Part shown: in pieces, positions 22,415-35,988 of the stretch
How positions within the stretch are numbered: position 1 is the first letter of the stretch
Layout of the letters: each line of letters begins with the position of its first letter
Source: Paragordius varius
Lineage: Eukaryota; Nematomorpha
NCBI GenBank assembly: GCA_964247055.1
Contig: OZ176053.1
Location: 13,950,001 to 14,014,000, forward strand
Length of the DNA: 64,000 bases
Direction: 5' to 3'
Position numbers and translations under genes: made by a program
The notes under the pieces: model-generated
Database searches by the model: none
What the model saw: only the letters and a program-made list of their open reading frames with translations
Told to the model about the DNA's origin: nothing

Positions 22415-25157
22415 ATTATGGTGACATCACCTGATCAAATTTGGATTTTAGGTAGCCATTTTTATTTTTAAAATCGTATAAAATAAATTTTTTAAATAAT
22501 TAAAAAATTCATAAATATTACATTTATAGTCCGATCCCAAAGTATTTGGGGTGATGATGGAACTACCATAGGGCTACCCAAAAAAATTATAGTGACATCA
22601 CCTGATCAAATTCGGATTTTAGGTAGCCATTTTTATTTTTAAAATCGTCTAAAATAAATTTTTTAAATATTTAAAAAATTCATAAAAATTACATTTATAC
22701 TCCGATCTCGAAAATATTTGGGGTGATGATGGAACTACCATAGGGCTACCCAAAAAAATTATAATGACATCACCTGATCAAATTTGGATTTTAGGTAGCC
22801 ATTTTTATTTTTAAAATCGTATAAAATAAATTTTTTAAATATTTAAAAAATTCATAAAAATTACATTTATACTCCGATCTCGAAAATATTTGGGGTGATG
22901 ATGGAACTACCATAGGGCTACCCAAAAAAATTATGGTGACATCACCTGATCAAATTGGGATTTTAGTTAGCCATTTTTATTTTTAAAATCGTATAAAATA
23001 AATTTCTTAAATATTTAAAAAATTCATAAAAATTACATTTATACTCCGATCTCGAAAATATTTGGGGTGATGATGGAACTACCATAGGGCTACCCAAAAA
23101 AAATTATGGTGACATCACCTGATCAAATTTGGATTTTAGGTAGCCATTTTTATTTTTAAAATCGTATAAAATAAATTTTTTAAATATTTAAAAAATTCAT
23201 AAATATTACATTTATAGTCCGATCCCAAAGTATGGTGATGATGGAACTACCATAGGGCTACCCAAAAAAAATTATGGTGACATAACCTGATCAAATTTGG
23301 ATTTTAGGTAGCCATTTTTATTTTTAAAATCGTATAAAATAAATTTTTTAAATATTTAAAAAATTCAAAAAAATTACATTTATACTCCGATCTCGACAAT
23401 ATTTGGGGTGATGATGGAATTACCATAGGGCTACCCAAAAAAAATTATGGTGACATCACCTGATCAAATTTGGATTTTAGGTAGCCATTTTTATTTTTAA
23501 AATCGTATAAAATAAATTTTTTAAATATTTAAAAAATTCATAAAAATTACATTTATACTCCGATCTCGAAAATATCTTAGGTGATGATGGAACTACCATA
23601 GGGCTACCCAAAAAAAATTATGGCGACATCACCTGATGAAATTTGGATTTTAGGTAGCCATTTTTATTTTTAAAATCGTATAAAATAAATTTTTTAAATA
23701 ATTAAAAAATTCATAAATATTACATTGATAGTCCGATCCCAAAGTATTTGGGGTGATGATCGAACTACCATAGGGCTACCCAAAAAAATTATAGTGACAT
23801 CACCTGATCAAATTCGGATTTTAGGTAGCCATTTTTATTTTTAAAATCGTCTAAAATAAATTTTTTAAATATTTAAAAAATTCATAAAAATTACATTTAT
23901 ACTCCGATCTCGAAAATATTTGGGGTGATGATGGAACTACCATAGGGCTACCCAAAAAAAATTATGGTGACATCACCTGATCAAATTTGGATTTTAGGTA
24001 GCCATTTTTATTTTTAAAATCGTATAAAATAAATTTTTTAAATAATTAAAAAATTCATAAATATTACATTTATAGTCCGATCCCAAAGTATTTGGGGTGA
24101 TGATGGAACTACCATAGGGCTACGCAAAAAAATTATAGTGACATCACCTGATCAAATTCGGATTTTAGGTAGCCATTTTTATTTTTAAAATCGTCTAAAA
24201 TAAATTTTTTAAATATTTAAAAAATTCATAAAAATTACATTTATACTCCGATCTCGAAAATATTTGGGGTGATGATGGAACTACCATAGGGCTACCCAAA
24301 AAAATTATAATGACATCACCTGATCAAATTTGGATTTTAGGTAGCCATTTTTATTTTTAAAATCGTATAAAATAAATTTTTTAAATATTAAATAATTCAT
24401 AAAAATTACATTTATACTCCGATCTCGAAAATATTTGGGGTGATGATGGAACTATCATAGGGCTACCCAAAAAAATTATAGTGACATCACCTGCTCAAAT
24501 TTGGATTTTAGGTAGCCATTTTTATTTTTAATATCGTATAAAATAAATTTTTTAAATATTTAAAAAATTCATAAAAATTACATTTATACTCCGATCTCGA
24601 AAATATTTGGGGTGATGATGGAACTACCATAGGGCTACCCAAAAAAATTATAATGACATCACCTGATCAAATTTGGATTTTAGGTAGCCATTTTTATTTT
24701 TAAAATCGTATAAAATAAATTTTTTAAATATTTAAAAAATTCATAAAAATTACATTTATACTCCGATCTCGACAATATTTGGGGTGATGATGGAACTACC
24801 ATAGGGCTACCCAAAAAAATTATAATGACATCACCTGATCAAATTTGGATTTTAACTAGCCATTTTTATTTTTAATATCGTATAAAATAAATTTTTTAAA
24901 TATTTAAAAAATTCATAAAATTTATACTCCGATCTCGACAATATTTGGGGTGATGATGGAACTACCATAGGGCTACCCAAAAAAATTATAATGACATCAC
25001 CTGATCAAATTTGGATTTTAGGTAGCCATTTTTATTTTTAAAATCGTATAAAATAAATTTTTTAAATATTTAAAAAATTCATAAAAATTACATTTATACT
25101 CCGATCTCGAAAATATTTGGGGTGATGATGGAACTACCATAGGGCTACCCAAAAAAA
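22415..25157. repeat. 18-monomer family B unit, 16-monomer version
   Basis: Starts 22415, 22586, 22758, 22930, 23103, 23271, 23444, 23617, 23788, 23961, 24132, 24304, 24475, 24647, 24819, 24985. It follows the unit at 37015 but lacks two monomers (one ATTATAATGAC and one reference type) after 22758. Marks: CAAATTGGGA + TTTCTTAAAT (22930); CCCAAAGTATGGTGATG (23103, 168 bp); ATATCTTAGG (23444); GATCGAAC (end of 23617); CTACGCAAAA (end of 23961); 166-bp type (24819). Private changes: ACATTGATAG, TATTAAATAATTC (24304), TTTTAACTAGCC (24819). Confidence 0.87.
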
Positions 25158-26531
25158 ATTATGGTGACATCACCTGATCAAATTTGGATTTTAGGTAGCC
25201 ATTTTTATTTTTAAAATCGTATAAAATAAATTTTTTAAATAATTAAAAAATTCATAAATATTACATTTATAGTCCGATCCCAAAGTATTTGGGGTGATGA
25301 TGGAACTACCATAGGGCTACCCAAAAAAATTATAGTGACATCACCTGATCAAATTCGGATTTTAGGTAGCCATTTTTATTTTTAAAATCGTCTAAAATAA
25401 ATTTTTTAAATATTTAAAAAATTCATAAAAATTACATTTATACTCCGATCTCGAAAATATTTGGGGTGATGATGGAACTACCATAGGGCTACCCAAAAAA
25501 ATTATAATGACATCACCTGATCAAATTTGGATTTTAGGTAGCCATTTTTATTTTTAAAATCGTATAAAATAAATTTTTTAAATATTTAAAAAATTCATAA
25601 AAATTACATTTATACTCCGATCTCGAAAATATTTGGGGTGATGATGGAACTACCATAGGGCTACCCAAAAAAATTATAATGACATCACCTGATCAAATTT
25701 GGATTTTAGGTAGCCATTTTTATTTTTAAAATCGTATAAAATAAATTTTTTAAATATTTAAAAAATTCATAAAAATTACATTTATACTCCGATCTCGAAA
25801 ATATTTGGGGTGATGATGGAACTACCATAGGGCTACCCAAAAAAAATTATGGTGACATCACCTGATCAAATTTGGATTTTAGGTAGCCATTTTTATTTTT
25901 AAAATCGTATAAAATAAATTTTTTAAATATTTAAAAAATTCATAAAAATTACATTTATACTCCGATCTCGAAAATATTTGGGGTGATGATGGAACTACCA
26001 TAGGGCTACCCAAAAAAATTATGGTGACATCACCTGATCAAATTGGGATTTTAGTTAGCCATTTTTATTTTTAAAATCGTATAAAATAAATTTCTTAAAT
26101 ATTTAAAAAATTCATAAAAATTACATTTATACTCCGATCTCGAAAATATTTGGGGTGATGATGGAACTACCATAGGGCTACCCAAAAAAAATTATGGTGA
26201 CATCACCTGATCAAATTTGGATTTTAGGTTGCCATTTTTATTTTTAAAATCGTATAAAATAAATTTTTTAAATATTTAAAAAATTCATAAATATTACATT
26301 TATAGTCCGATCCCAAAGTATGGTGATGATGGAACTACCATAGGGCTACCCAAAAAAAATTATGGTGACATAACCTGATCAAATTTGGATTTTAGGTAGC
26401 CATTTTTATTTTTAAAATCGTATAAAATAAATTTTTTAAATATTTGAAAAATTCAAAAAAATTACATTTATACTCCGATCTCGACAATATTTGGGGTGAT
26501 GATGGAATTACCATAGGGCTACCCAAAAAAA
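25158..26531. repeat. 18-monomer family B unit, first eight monomers
   Basis: Starts 25158, 25329, 25501, 25673, 25846, 26018, 26191, 26359: CCCAAAGTATTTGGGG; CAAATTCGG + CGTCTAAA; two ATTATAATGAC; reference; CAAATTGGGA; CCCAAAGTATGGTG; GACATAACC + TTCAAAAAA. The CCCAAAGTATGGTG mark is 3088 bp from that in the preceding unit. Private: TTTTAGGTTGCC at 26191 and TATTTGAAAAATTC at 26359. After 26531 the order switches to the ACTACTAGAGGG series. Confidence 0.86.
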
Positions 26532-27392
26532 ATTATGGTGACATCACCTGATCAAATTTGGATTTTAGGTAGCCATTTTTATTTTTAATATCGTATAAAA
26601 TAAATTTTTTAAATATTTAAAAAATTCATAAAAATTACATTTATACTCCGATCTCGACAATATTTGGGGTGATGATGGAACTACTAGAGGGCTACCCAAA
26701 AAAAATTATGGTCACATCACCTGATCAAATTTGGATTTTAAGTAGCCATTTTTATTTTTAATATCGTATAAAATAAATTTTTTAAATATTTAAAAAATTC
26801 ATAAAAATTACATTTATACTCCGATCTCGACAATATTTGGGGTGATGATGGAATTACCTTAGGACTACCCAAAAAAAATTATGGTGACATCACCTGATCA
26901 AATTTGGATTTTAAGTAGCCATTTTTATTTTTAATATCGTATAAAATAAATTTTTTAAATATTTAAAAAATTCATAAAAATTACATTTATACTCCGATCT
27001 CGAAAATATTTGGGGTGATGATGGAACTATTATAGGGCTACCCAAAAAAAATTATGGTGACATCACCTGATCAAATTTGGATTTTAAGTAGCCATTTTTA
27101 TTTTTAAAATCGTATAAAATAAATTTTTTAAATATTTAAAAAATTCATAAAAATTACATTTATACTCCGATCTCGAAAATATTTGGGGTGATGATGGAAC
27201 TACCATAGGGCTACCCAAAAAAAATTATGGTGACATCACCTGATCAAATTTGGATTTTAGGTAGCCATTTTTATTTTTAAAATCGTATAAAATAAATTTT
27301 TTAAATATTTAAAAAATTCATAAAAATTACATTTATACTCCGATCTCGAAAATATTTGGGGTGATGATGGAACTACCATAGGACCCAAAAAA
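26532..27392. repeat. Five monomers of the ACTACTAGAGGG series
   Basis: Starts 26532, 26705, 26878, 27051, 27224. Marks: AATATCG + ACTACTAGAGGG (26532); GGTCACATCACC + GAATTACCTTAGGACTA (26705); GAACTATTATAGGG (26878). They match 16907-17425 in order, with new changes. The pair 26532/26705 recurs at 41473/41646 with the same GGTCAC and TTAGGACTA changes. The last monomer ends CATAGGACCC, missing the usual GCT. Confidence 0.85.
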
Positions 27393-28425
27393 ATTATGGT
27401 GACATCACCTGATCAAATTTGGATTTTAGGTAGCCATTTTTATTTTTAAAATCGTATAAAATAAATTTTTTAAATATTTAAAAAATTCAAAAAAATTACA
27501 TTTATACTCCGATCTCGACAATATTTGGGGTGATGATGGAACTACCATAGGGCTACCCAAAAAAAATTATGGTGACATCACCTGATCAAATTTGGATTTT
27601 AGTTAGCCATTTTTATTTTTAAAATCGTATAAAATAAATTTTTTAAATATTTAAAAAATTCATAAAAATTACATTTATACTCCGATCTCGAAAATATTTG
27701 GGGTGATGATGGAACTATCATAGGGCTACCCAAAAAAATTATAGTGACATCACCTGCTCAAATTTGGATTTTAGGTAGCCATTTTTATTTTTCAAATCGT
27801 ATAAAATAAATTTTTTAAATATTTAAAAAATTCATAAAAATTATATTTATACTCCGATCTCGAAAATATTTGGGGTGATGATGGAACTACCATAGGGCTA
27901 CCCAAAAAAAATTATGGTGACATAACCTGATCAAATTTGGATTTTAGGTAGCCATTTTTATTTTTCAAATCGTATAAAATAAATTTTTTAAATATTTAAA
28001 AAATTCATAAAAATTACATTTATACTCCGATCTCGAAAATATTTGGGGTGATGATGGAACTACCATAGGGCTACCCAAAAAAAATTATGGTGACATCACC
28101 TGATCAAATTTGGATTTTAGGTAGCCATTTTTATTTTTAAAATCGTATAAAATAAATTTTTTAAATATTTAAAAAATTCAAAAAAATTACATTTATACTC
28201 CGATCTCGACAATATTTGGGGTGATGATGGAATTACCATAGGGCTTCCCAAAAAAAATTATGGCGACATCACCTGATCAAATTTGGATTTTAAGTAGCCA
28301 TTTTTATTTTTAATATCGTATAAAATAAATTTTTTAAATATTTAAAAAATTCATAAAAATTACATTTATACTCCGATCTCGAAAATATTTGGGGTGATGA
28401 TGGAACTACCATAGGACCCAAAAAA
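27393..28425. repeat. Six-monomer unit, 1033 bp, copy 1
   Basis: Starts 27393, 27566, 27738, 27911, 28084, 28257. Types: TTCAAAAAA + CTCGACAAT; TTAGTTAGCC; ATTATAGTGAC + CTGCTCAAATT + TTTTTCAAATCG + TTATATTTAT; GACATAACC + TTTTTCAAATCG; TTCAAAAAA ending GGGCTTCCC; GGCGACATC + TTAAGTAGCC + AATATCG ending CATAGGACCC. The CATAGGACCC end before both copies shows the tandem register. Confidence 0.88.
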
Positions 28426-29289
28426 ATTATGGTGACATCACCTGATCAAATTTGGATTTTAGGTAGCCATTTTTATTTTTAAAATCGTATAAAATAAATT
28501 TTTTAAATATTTAAAAAATTCAAAAAAATTACATTTATACTCCGATCTCGACAATATTTGGGGTGATGATGGAACTACCATAGGGCTACCCAAAAAAAAT
28601 TATGGTGACATCACCTGATCAAATTTGGATTTTAGTTAGCCATTTTTATTTTTAAAATCGTATAAAATAAATTTTTTAAATATTTAAAAAATTCATAAAA
28701 ATTACATTTATACTCCGATCTCGAAAATATTTGGGGTGATGATGGAACTATCATAGGGCTACCCAAAAAAATTATAGTGACATCACCTGCTCAAATTTGG
28801 ATTTTAGGTAGCCATTTTTATTTTTCAAATCGTATAAAATAAATTTTTTAAATATTTAAAAAATTCATAAAAATTATATTTATACTCCGATCTCGAAAAT
28901 ATTTGGGGTGATGATGGAACTACCATAGGGCTACCCAAAAAAAATTATGGTGACATAACCTGATCAAATTTGGATTTTAGGTAGCCATTTTTATTTTTCA
29001 AATCGTATAAAATAAATTTTTTAAATATTTAAAAAATTCATAAAAATTACATTTATACTCCGATCTCGAAAATATTTGGGGTGATGATGGAACTACCATA
29101 GGGCTACCCAAAAAAAATTATGGTGACATCACCTGATCAAATTTGGATTTTAGGTAGCCATTTTTATTTTTAAAATCGTATAAAATAAATTTTTTAAATA
29201 TTTAAAAAATTCAAAAAAATTACATTTATACTCCGATCTCGACAATATTTGGGGTGATGATGGAATTACCATAGGGCTTCCCAAAAAAA
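28426..29289. repeat. Six-monomer unit, copy 2 (five monomers kept)
   Basis: Starts 28426, 28599, 28771, 28944, 29117. Each matches copy 1 at +1033, including TTTTTCAAATCG and GGGCTTCCC. The sixth position is replaced by the TTAGTTAGCC + TTCAAAAAATTACAG type at 29290. Confidence 0.88.
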
Positions 29290-29633
29290 ATTATGGCGAC
29301 ATCACCTGATCAAATTTGGATTTTAGTTAGCCATTTTTATTTTTAAAATCGTATAAAATAAATTTTTTAAATATTTAAAAAATTCAAAAAATTACAGTTA
29401 TACTCCCATCTCGACAATATTTGGGGTGATGATGGAATTACCATAGGGCTACCCAAAAAAAATTATGGTGACATCACCTGATCAAATTTGGATTTTAGGT
29501 AGCCATTTTTATTTTTAAAATCGTATAAAATAAATTTTTTAAATATTTAAAAAATTCAAAAAATTACATTTATACTCCGATCTCGACAATATTTGGGGTG
29601 ATGATGGAATTACCATAGGGCTACCCAAAAAAA
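29290..29633. repeat. TTACAGTTATACTCCCATC monomer and neighbour
   Basis: Starts 29290 and 29462. Monomer 29290 has TTAGTTAGCC, TTCAAAAAATTACAG, TATACTCCCATCTCG and GAATTACC. The TTACAG plus CCCATC combination recurs only in the monomers at 54597 and 55457, so it marks the source of the right part of the long-range junction at 54597. Confidence 0.85.
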
Positions 29634-31355
29634 ATTATGGTGACATCACCTGATCAAATCTGGATTTTAGGTAGCCATTTTTATTTTTAAAATCGTATAA
29701 AATAAATTTTTTAAATATTTAAAAAATTCAAAAAATTACATTTATACTCCGATCTCGAAAATATTTGGGGTGATGATGGAATTACCATAGGGCTACCCAA
29801 AAAAAATTATGGCGACATCACCTGATCAAATCTGGATTTTAGGTAGCCATTTTTATTTTTAAAATCGTATAAAATAAATTTTTTAAATATTTAAAAAATT
29901 CATAAAAATTACATTTATACTCCGATCTCGAAAATTTTTGGGGTGATGATGGAACTACCATAGGCTACCCAAAAAAATTATGGTGACATCACCTGATCAA
30001 ATTTGGATTTTAGGTAGCCATTTTTATTTTTAAAATCGTATAAAATAAACTTTTTAAATATTTAAAAAATTCATAAAAATTATATTTATACTCCGATCTC
30101 GAAAATATTTGGGGTGATGATGGAACTACCATAGAGCTACCCAAAAAAAATTATGGTGACATAACCTGATCAAATTTGGATTTTAGGTAGCCATTTTTAT
30201 TTTTAAAATCGTATAAAATAAATTTTTTAAATATTTAAAAACTTCATAAAAATTACATTTATACTCCGATCTCGAAAATATTTGGGGTGATGATGGAACT
30301 ACCATAGGGCTACCCAAAAAAAATTATGGTGACATCACCTGATCAAATTTGGATTTTAGTTAGCCATTTTTATTTTTAAAATCGTATAAAATAAATTTTT
30401 TAAATATTTAAAAAATTCATAAAAATTACATTTATACTCCGATCTCGAAAATATTTGGGGTGATGATGGAACTATCATAGGGCTACCCAAAAAAATTATA
30501 GTGACATCACCTGCTCAAATTTGGATTTTAGGTAGCCATTTTTATTTTTAAAATCGTATAAAATAAATTTTTTAAATATTTAAAAAATTCATAAAAATTA
30601 TATTTATACTCCGATCTCAATATTTGGGGTGATGATGGAACTACCATAGGGCTACCCAAAAAAAATTATGGTGACATAACCTGATCAAATTTGGATTTTA
30701 GGTAGCCATTTTTATTTTTCAAATCGTATAAAATAAATTTTTTAAATATTTAAAAAATTCATAAAAATTACATTTATACTCCGATCTCGAAAATATTTGG
30801 GGTGATGATGGAACTACCATAGGGCTACCCAAAAAAAATTATGGTGACATCACCTGATCAAATTTGGATTTTAGGTAGCCATTTTTATTTTTAAAATCGT
30901 ATAAAATAAATTTTTTAAATATTTAAAAAATTCAAAAAAATTACATTTATACTCCGATCTCGACAATATTTGGGGTGATGATGGAATTACCATAGGGCTT
31001 CCCAAAAAAAATTATGGCGACATCACCTGATCAAATTTGGATTTTAGTTAGCCATTTTTATTTTTAAAATCGTATAAAATAAATTTTTTAAATATTTAAA
31101 AAATTCAAAAAATTACATTTATACTCCGATCTCGACAATATTTGGGGTGATGATGGAATTACCATAGGGCTACCCAAAAAAAATTATGGTGACATCTCCT
31201 GATCAAATTTGGATTTTAGGTAGCCATTTTTATTTTTAAAATCGTATAAAATAAATTTTTTAAATATTTAAAAAATTCAAAAAAATTACATTTATACTCC
31301 GATCTCGACAATATTTGGGGTGATGATGGAATTACCATAGGGCTACCCAAAAAAA
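29634..31355. repeat. Ten-monomer unit, 1722 bp, copy 1
   Basis: Starts 29634, 29806, 29977, 30150, 30323, 30495, 30665, 30838, 31011, 31183. Marks: CAAATCTGG (29634, 29806); CATAGGCTACCC end (29806); AAACTTTTTAAA with TTATATTTAT and ATAGAGCTACCC (29977); GACATAACC + AAAAACTTC (30150); CTGCTCAAATT (30495, with a private 3-bp loss, GATCTCAATATTT); TTTTTCAAATCG (30665); GGGCTTCCC (30838); GACATCTCCTG (31183). Confidence 0.85.
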
Positions 31356-32906
31356 ATTATGGTGACATCACCTGATCAAATCTGGATTTTAGGTAGCCAT
31401 TTTTATTTTTAAAATCGTATAAAATAAATTTTTTAAATATTTAAAAAATTCAAAAAATTACATTTATACTCCGATCTCGAAAATATTTGGGGTGATGATG
31501 GAATTACCATAGGGCTACCCAAAAAAAATTATGGCGACATCACGTGATCAAATCTGGATTTTAGGTAGCCATTTTTATTTTTAAAATCGTATAAAATAAA
31601 TTTTTTAAATATTTAAAAAATTCATAAAAATTACATTTATACTCCGATCTCGAAAATATTTGGGGTGATGATGGAACTACCATAGGCTACCCAAAAAAAT
31701 TATGGTGACATCACCTGATCAAATTTGGATTTTAGGTAGCCATTTTTATTTTTAAAATCGTATAAAATAAACTTTTTAAATATTTAAAAAATTCATAAAA
31801 ATTATATTTATACTCCGATCTCGAAAATATTTGGGGTGATGATGGAACTACCATAGAGCTACCCAAAAAAAATTATGGTGACATAACCTGATCAAATTTG
31901 GATTTTAGGTAGCCATTTTTATTTTTAAAATCGTATAAAATAAATTTTTTAAATATTTAAAAACTTCCTAAAAATTACATTTATACTCCGATCTCGAAAA
32001 TATTTGGGGTGATGATGGAACTACCATAGGGCTACCCAAAAAAAATTATGGCGACATCACCTGATCAAATTTGGATTTTAGTTAGCCATTTTTATTTTTA
32101 AAATCGTATAAAATAAATTTTTTAAATATTTAAAAAATTCAAAAATCTACATTTATACTCCGATCTCGACAATATTTGGGGTGATGATGGAATTACCATA
32201 GGGCTACCCAAAAAAAATTATGGTGACATCACCTGATCAAATCTGGATTTTAGGTAGCCATTTTTATTTTTAAAATCGTATAAAATAAACTTTTTAAATA
32301 TTTAAAAAATTCATAAAAATTATATTTATACTCCGATCTCGAAAATATTTGGGGTGATGATGGAACTACCATAGAGCTACCCAAAAAAAATTATGGTGAC
32401 ATAACCTGATCAAATTTGGATTTTAGGTAGCCATTTTTACTTTTAAAATCGTATAAAATAAATTTTTTAAATATTTAAAAACTTCATAAAAATTACATTT
32501 ATACTCCGATCTCGAAAATATTTGGGGTGATGATGGAACTACCATAGGGCTACCCAAAAAAAATTATGGTGACATCACCTGATCAAATTTGGATTTTAGT
32601 TAGCCATTTTTATTTTTAAAATCGTATAAAATAAATTTTTTAAATATTTAAAAAATTCATAAAAATTACATTTATACTCCGATCTCGAAAATATTTGGGG
32701 TGATGATGGAACTATCATAGGGCTACCCAAAAAAATTATAGTGACATCACCTGCTCAAATTTGGATTTTAGGTAGCCATTTTTATTTTTAAAATCGTATA
32801 AAATAAATTTTTTAAATATTTAAAAAATTCATAAAAATTACATTTATACTCCGATCTCGAAAATATTTGGGGTGATGATGGAACTACCTAAGGGCTACCC
32901 AAAAAA
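31356..32906. repeat. Ten-monomer unit, copy 2 (nine monomers, rearranged)
   Basis: Starts 31356, 31528, 31699, 31872, 32045, 32217, 32390, 32563, 32735. The first four follow copy 1 at +1722 with private CACGTGATC (31528) and AACTTCCTAAA (31872). Then come TTCAAAAATCTAC (32045), a hybrid CAAATCTGG + AAACTTTTTAAA monomer (32217), and the GACATAACC, TTAGTTAGCC and CTGCTCAAATT series. Private: TTTTTACTTTT (32390) and GAACTACCTAAGGG (32735). Confidence 0.82.
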
Positions 32907-33589
32907 ATTATAATGACATCACCTGATCAAATTTGGATTTTAGGTAGCCATTTTTATTTTTAAAATCGTATAAAATAAATTTTTTAAATATTTAAAAAAT
33001 TCATAAAAATTACATTTATACTCCGATCTCGACAATATTTGGGGTGATGATGGAACTACCATAGGGCTACCCAAAAAAATTATAATGACATCACCTGATC
33101 AAATTTGGATTTTAGGTAGCCATTTTTATTTTTAAAATCGTATAAAATAAATTTTTTAAATATTTAAAAAATTCATAAAAATTACATTTATACTCCGATC
33201 TCGACAATATTTGGGGTGATGATGGAACTACCATAGGGCTACCCAAAAAAATTATAATGACATCACCTGATCAAATTTGGATTTTAAGTAGCCATTTTTA
33301 TTTTTAATATCGTATAAAATAAATTTTTTAAATATTTAAAAAATTCATAAAATTTATACTCCGATCTCGACAATATTTGGGGTGATGATGGAACTACCAT
33401 AGGGCTACCCAAAAAAATTATAATGACATCACCTGATCAAATTTGGATTTTAGGTAGCCATTTTTATTTTTAAAATCGTATAAAATAAATTTTTTAAATA
33501 TTTAAAAAATTCATAAAAATTACATTTATACTCCGATCTCGAAAATATTTGGGGTGATGATGGAACTACCATAGGGCTACCCCAAAAAA
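32907..33589. repeat. Four ATTATAATGAC monomers
   Basis: Starts 32907, 33079, 33251, 33417. The first two have CTCGACAAT; 33251 is the 166-bp CATAAAATTTATAC type with TTAAGTAGCC + AATATCG; 33417 ends CTACCCCAAAA. The same order with the same CTACCCC change is at 36332-37014, 3425 bp on. Confidence 0.86.
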
Positions 33590-35988
33590 ATTATGGTGAC
33601 ATCACCTGATCAAATTTGGATTTTAGGTAGCCATTTTTATTTTTAAAATCGTATAAAATAAATTTTTTAAATAATTAAAAAATTCATAAATATTACATTT
33701 ATAGTCCGATCCCAAAGTATTTGGGGTGATGATGGAACTACCATAGGGCTACCCAAAAAAATTATAGTGACATCACCTGATCAAATTCGGATTTTAGGCA
33801 GCCATTTTTATTTTTAAAATCGTCTAAAATAAATTTTTTAAATATTTAAAAAATTCATAAAAATTACATTTATACTCCGATCTCGAAAATATTTGGGGTG
33901 ATGATGGAACTACCATAGGGCTACCCAAAAAAATTATAATGACATCACCTGATCAAATTTGGATTTTAGGTAGCCATTTTTATTTTTAAAATCGTATAAA
34001 ATAAATTTTTTAAATATTTAAAAAATTCATAAAAATTACATTTATACTCCGATCTCGAAAATATTTGGGGTGATGATGGAACTACCATAGGGCTACCCAA
34101 AAAAATTATAATGACATCACCTGATCAAATTTGGATTTTAGGTAGCCATTTTTATTTTTAAAATCGTATAAAATAAATTTTTTAAATATTTAAAAAATTC
34201 ATAAAAATTACATTTATACTCCGATCTCGAAAATATTTGGGGTGATGATGGAACTACCATAGGGCTACCCAAAAAAAATTATGGTGACATCACCTGATCA
34301 AATTTGGATTTTAGGTAGCCATTTTTATTTTTAAAATCGTATAAAATAAATTTTTTAAATATTTAAAAAATTCATAAAAATTACATTTATACTCCGATCT
34401 CGAAAATATTTGGGGTGATGATGGAACTACCATAGGGCTACCCAAAAAAATTATGGTGACATCACCTGATCAAATTGGGATTTTAGTTAGCCATTTTTAT
34501 TTTTAAAATCGTATAAAATAAATTTCTTAAATATTTAAAAAATTCATAAAAATTACATTTATACTCCGATCTCGAAAATATTTGGGGTGATGATGGAACT
34601 ACCATAGGGCTACCCAAAAAAAATTATGGTGACATCACCTGATCAAATTTGGATTTTAGGTAGCCATTTTTATTTTTAAAATCGTCTAAAATAAATTTTT
34701 TAAATATTTAAAAAATTCATAAAAATTACATTTATACTCCGATCTCGAAAATATTTGGGGTGATGATGGAACTACCATAGGGCTACCCAAAAAAAATTAT
34801 GGTGACATCACCTGATCAAATTTGGATTTTAGGTAGCCATTTTTATTTTTAAAATCGTATAAAATAAATTTTTTAAATAATTAAAAAATTCATAAATATT
34901 ACATTTATAGTCCGATCCCAAAGTATTTGGGGTGATGATGGAACTACCATAGGGCTACGCAAAAAAATTATAGTGACATCACCTGATCAAATTCGGATTT
35001 TAGGTAGCCATTTTTATTTTTAAAATCGTCTAAAATAAATTTTTTAAATATTTAAAAAATTCATAAAAATTACATTTATACTCCGATCTCGAAAATATTT
35101 GGGGTGATGATGGAACTACCATAGGGCTACCCAAAAAAATTATAATGACATCACCTGATCAAATTTGGATTTTAGGTAGCCATTTTTATTTTTAAAATCG
35201 TATAAAATAAATTTTTTAAATATTAAAAAATTCATAAAAATTACATTTATACTCCGATCTCGAAAATATTTGGGGTGATGATGGAACTATCATAGGGCTA
35301 CCCAAAAAAATTATAGTGACATCACCTGCTCAAATTTGGATTTTAGGTAGCCATTTTTATTTTTAATATCGTATAAAATAAATTTTTTAAATATTTAAAA
35401 AATTCATAAAAATTACATTTATACTCCGATCTCGAAAATATTTGGGGTGATGATGGAACTACCATAGGGCTACCCAAAAAAATTATAATGACATCACCTG
35501 ATCTTGGATTTTAGGTAGCCATTTTTATTTTTAAAATCGTATAAAATAAATTTTTTAAATATTTAAAAAATTCATAAAAATTACATTTATACTCCGATCT
35601 CGACAATATTTGGGGTGATGATGGAACTACCATAGGGCTACCCAAAAAAATTATAATGACATCACCTGATCAAATTTGGATTTTAAGTAGCCATTTTTAT
35701 TTTTAATATCGTATAAAATAAATTTTTTAAATATTTAAAAAATTCATAAAATTTATACTCCGATCTCGACAATATTTGGGGTGATGATGGAACTACCATA
35801 GGGCTACCCAAAAAAATTATAATGACATCACCTGATCAAATTTGGATTTTAGGTAGCCATTTTTATTTTTAAAATCGTATAAAATAAATTTTTTAAATAT
35901 TTAAAAAATTCATAAAAATTACATTTATACTCCGATCTCGAAAATATTTGGGGTGATGATGGAACTACCATAGGGCTACCCAAAAAAA
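33590..35988. repeat. 18-monomer family B unit, 14-monomer version
   Basis: Starts 33590, 33761, 33933, 34105, 34278, 34450, 34623, 34796, 34967, 35139, 35310, 35482, 35650, 35816. It follows the 37015 unit, but four monomers (CCCAAAGTATGGTG to GATCGAAC types) are lost. The join is the 34623 monomer, which has CGTCTAAA without the usual ATTATAGTGAC start. Shared private changes: TTTTAGGCAGCC (33761, also 37186) and CCTGATCTTGG, a 5-bp shorter form (35482, also 39592). Confidence 0.86.
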
